From contig NZ_NSCM01000049.1 in the NCBI RefSeq assembly GCF_003287735.1, positions 1 to 34,158 on the forward strand: a DNA stretch of 34,158 nucleotides. Direction: 5' to 3'. This DNA comes from Photorhabdus bodei (lineage in GTDB: Bacteria > Pseudomonadota > Gammaproteobacteria > Enterobacterales > Enterobacteriaceae). Each line of letters begins with the position of its first letter. Within the stretch, counting starts at the first letter, position 1. The position numbers and the translations under genes are program-made. The notes under the pieces are model-generated. The model searched no databases. It worked only from the letters and a program-made list of their open reading frames with translations, and was not told the DNA's origin. Below are positions 34,035 to 34,158 of the stretch, piece by piece.

Positions 34035-34158
34035 GGGGCTGTTGACGTTTTGAGAGGAATTACTGAACAGCATGATGATGGGGTATAATTGCTTTCGCCA
34101 AAAAACGACTCTACCTCACCATCATGCCAAGAACTATGTTAACAGATGAAGTATGGAA
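34035..34158 (+). mobile_element. Left end of an IS5-family insertion sequence (cut by window edge)
   Basis: GGGGCTGTTGACGTTTTG at 34035 looks like the terminal repeat of the IS5 family (IS427-type group), followed by a non-coding leader and the transposase start at 34123. The right end is outside the window. Confidence 0.6.
34123..34158 (+). CDS. IS5-family transposase, first 12 codons
   Basis: ATG 34123 begins MPRTMLTDEVW, the usual N-terminus of IS5-family (DUF4096) transposases of the IS427 group. Only 12 codons are inside the window, so integrity cannot be judged. Confidence 0.65.

Overview
The window looks like an accessory region of an entomopathogenic Morganellaceae chromosome, most likely Photorhabdus (Xenorhabdus is the alternative). 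This rests on the AT-rich composition, six full-length and several partial ERIC elements, a PAAR/Rhs/Eag relic, and enterobacterial PhoA and WaaH/YibD-like proteins. The genus is an inference.

Layout. 1-1145: the 3' end of an IS630-family transposase cut by the window edge, an abutting ERIC, a small MITE-like inverted-repeat element and a LysE/RhtB exporter relic. 1146-4261 (minus): alkaline phosphatase PhoA with a candidate Pho box, and a secreted enterochelin-esterase-like hydrolase. 4617-7976 (minus): an HpaB-family FADH2-dependent monooxygenase, a glutathione S-transferase relic bracketed by ERIC sequence, and a LysR regulator. 8374-18824 (plus): a tight nine-gene operon ending in a hairpin terminator. 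18898-22219: DUF3156 protein, APC permease and a LuxR regulator. 22400-24879: remains of a type VI secretion PAAR-Rhs locus with an Imm26-like immunity gene and a DUF1795/EagR chaperone. 25120-27019: a ParDE toxin-antitoxin pair and a class II Fic protein. 27100-31222 (minus): an amine-oxidation operon (FAD amine oxidase, cupin, aldehyde dehydrogenase) and a second LuxR regulator. 31488-33480: nucleoside hydrolase and a WaaH-like glycosyltransferase. 33888-end: an ERIC and the left end of an IS5-family element.

The most interesting part is the operon at 8374-18824. Its order is luciferase-like flavin monooxygenase, N-monooxygenase (IucD/PvdA/SidA family), diaminobutyrate aminotransferase, small cupin, methionyl-tRNA-synthetase-like protein, DAO-family FAD oxidase, signal-less periplasmic-binding-protein-like protein, a second N-monooxygenase, and a PLP decarboxylase. 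N-monooxygenase + cupin + MetRS-like enzyme + DAO oxidase is the known gene set for bacterial N-N bond (hydrazine) formation in actinomycete pathways such as s56-p1 (Spb38/40/39) and triacsin (Tri26/28/27), where cupin and MetRS domains are fused. Here they are two adjacent genes. The aminotransferase/decarboxylase pair would make 1,3-diaminopropane from aspartate semialdehyde, and the second N-monooxygenase may hydroxylate it. There is no NRPS, PKS or NIS siderophore synthetase, so the product is predicted to be a small hydrazine-, hydrazone-, azo- or diazo-type metabolite rather than a siderophore. Its structure cannot be read from the sequence.

The other metabolic group (APC permease, FAD oxidase, cupin, aldehyde dehydrogenase, two LuxR regulators) looks like an amine uptake and oxidation system, with a T6SS/toxin island lying between its halves.
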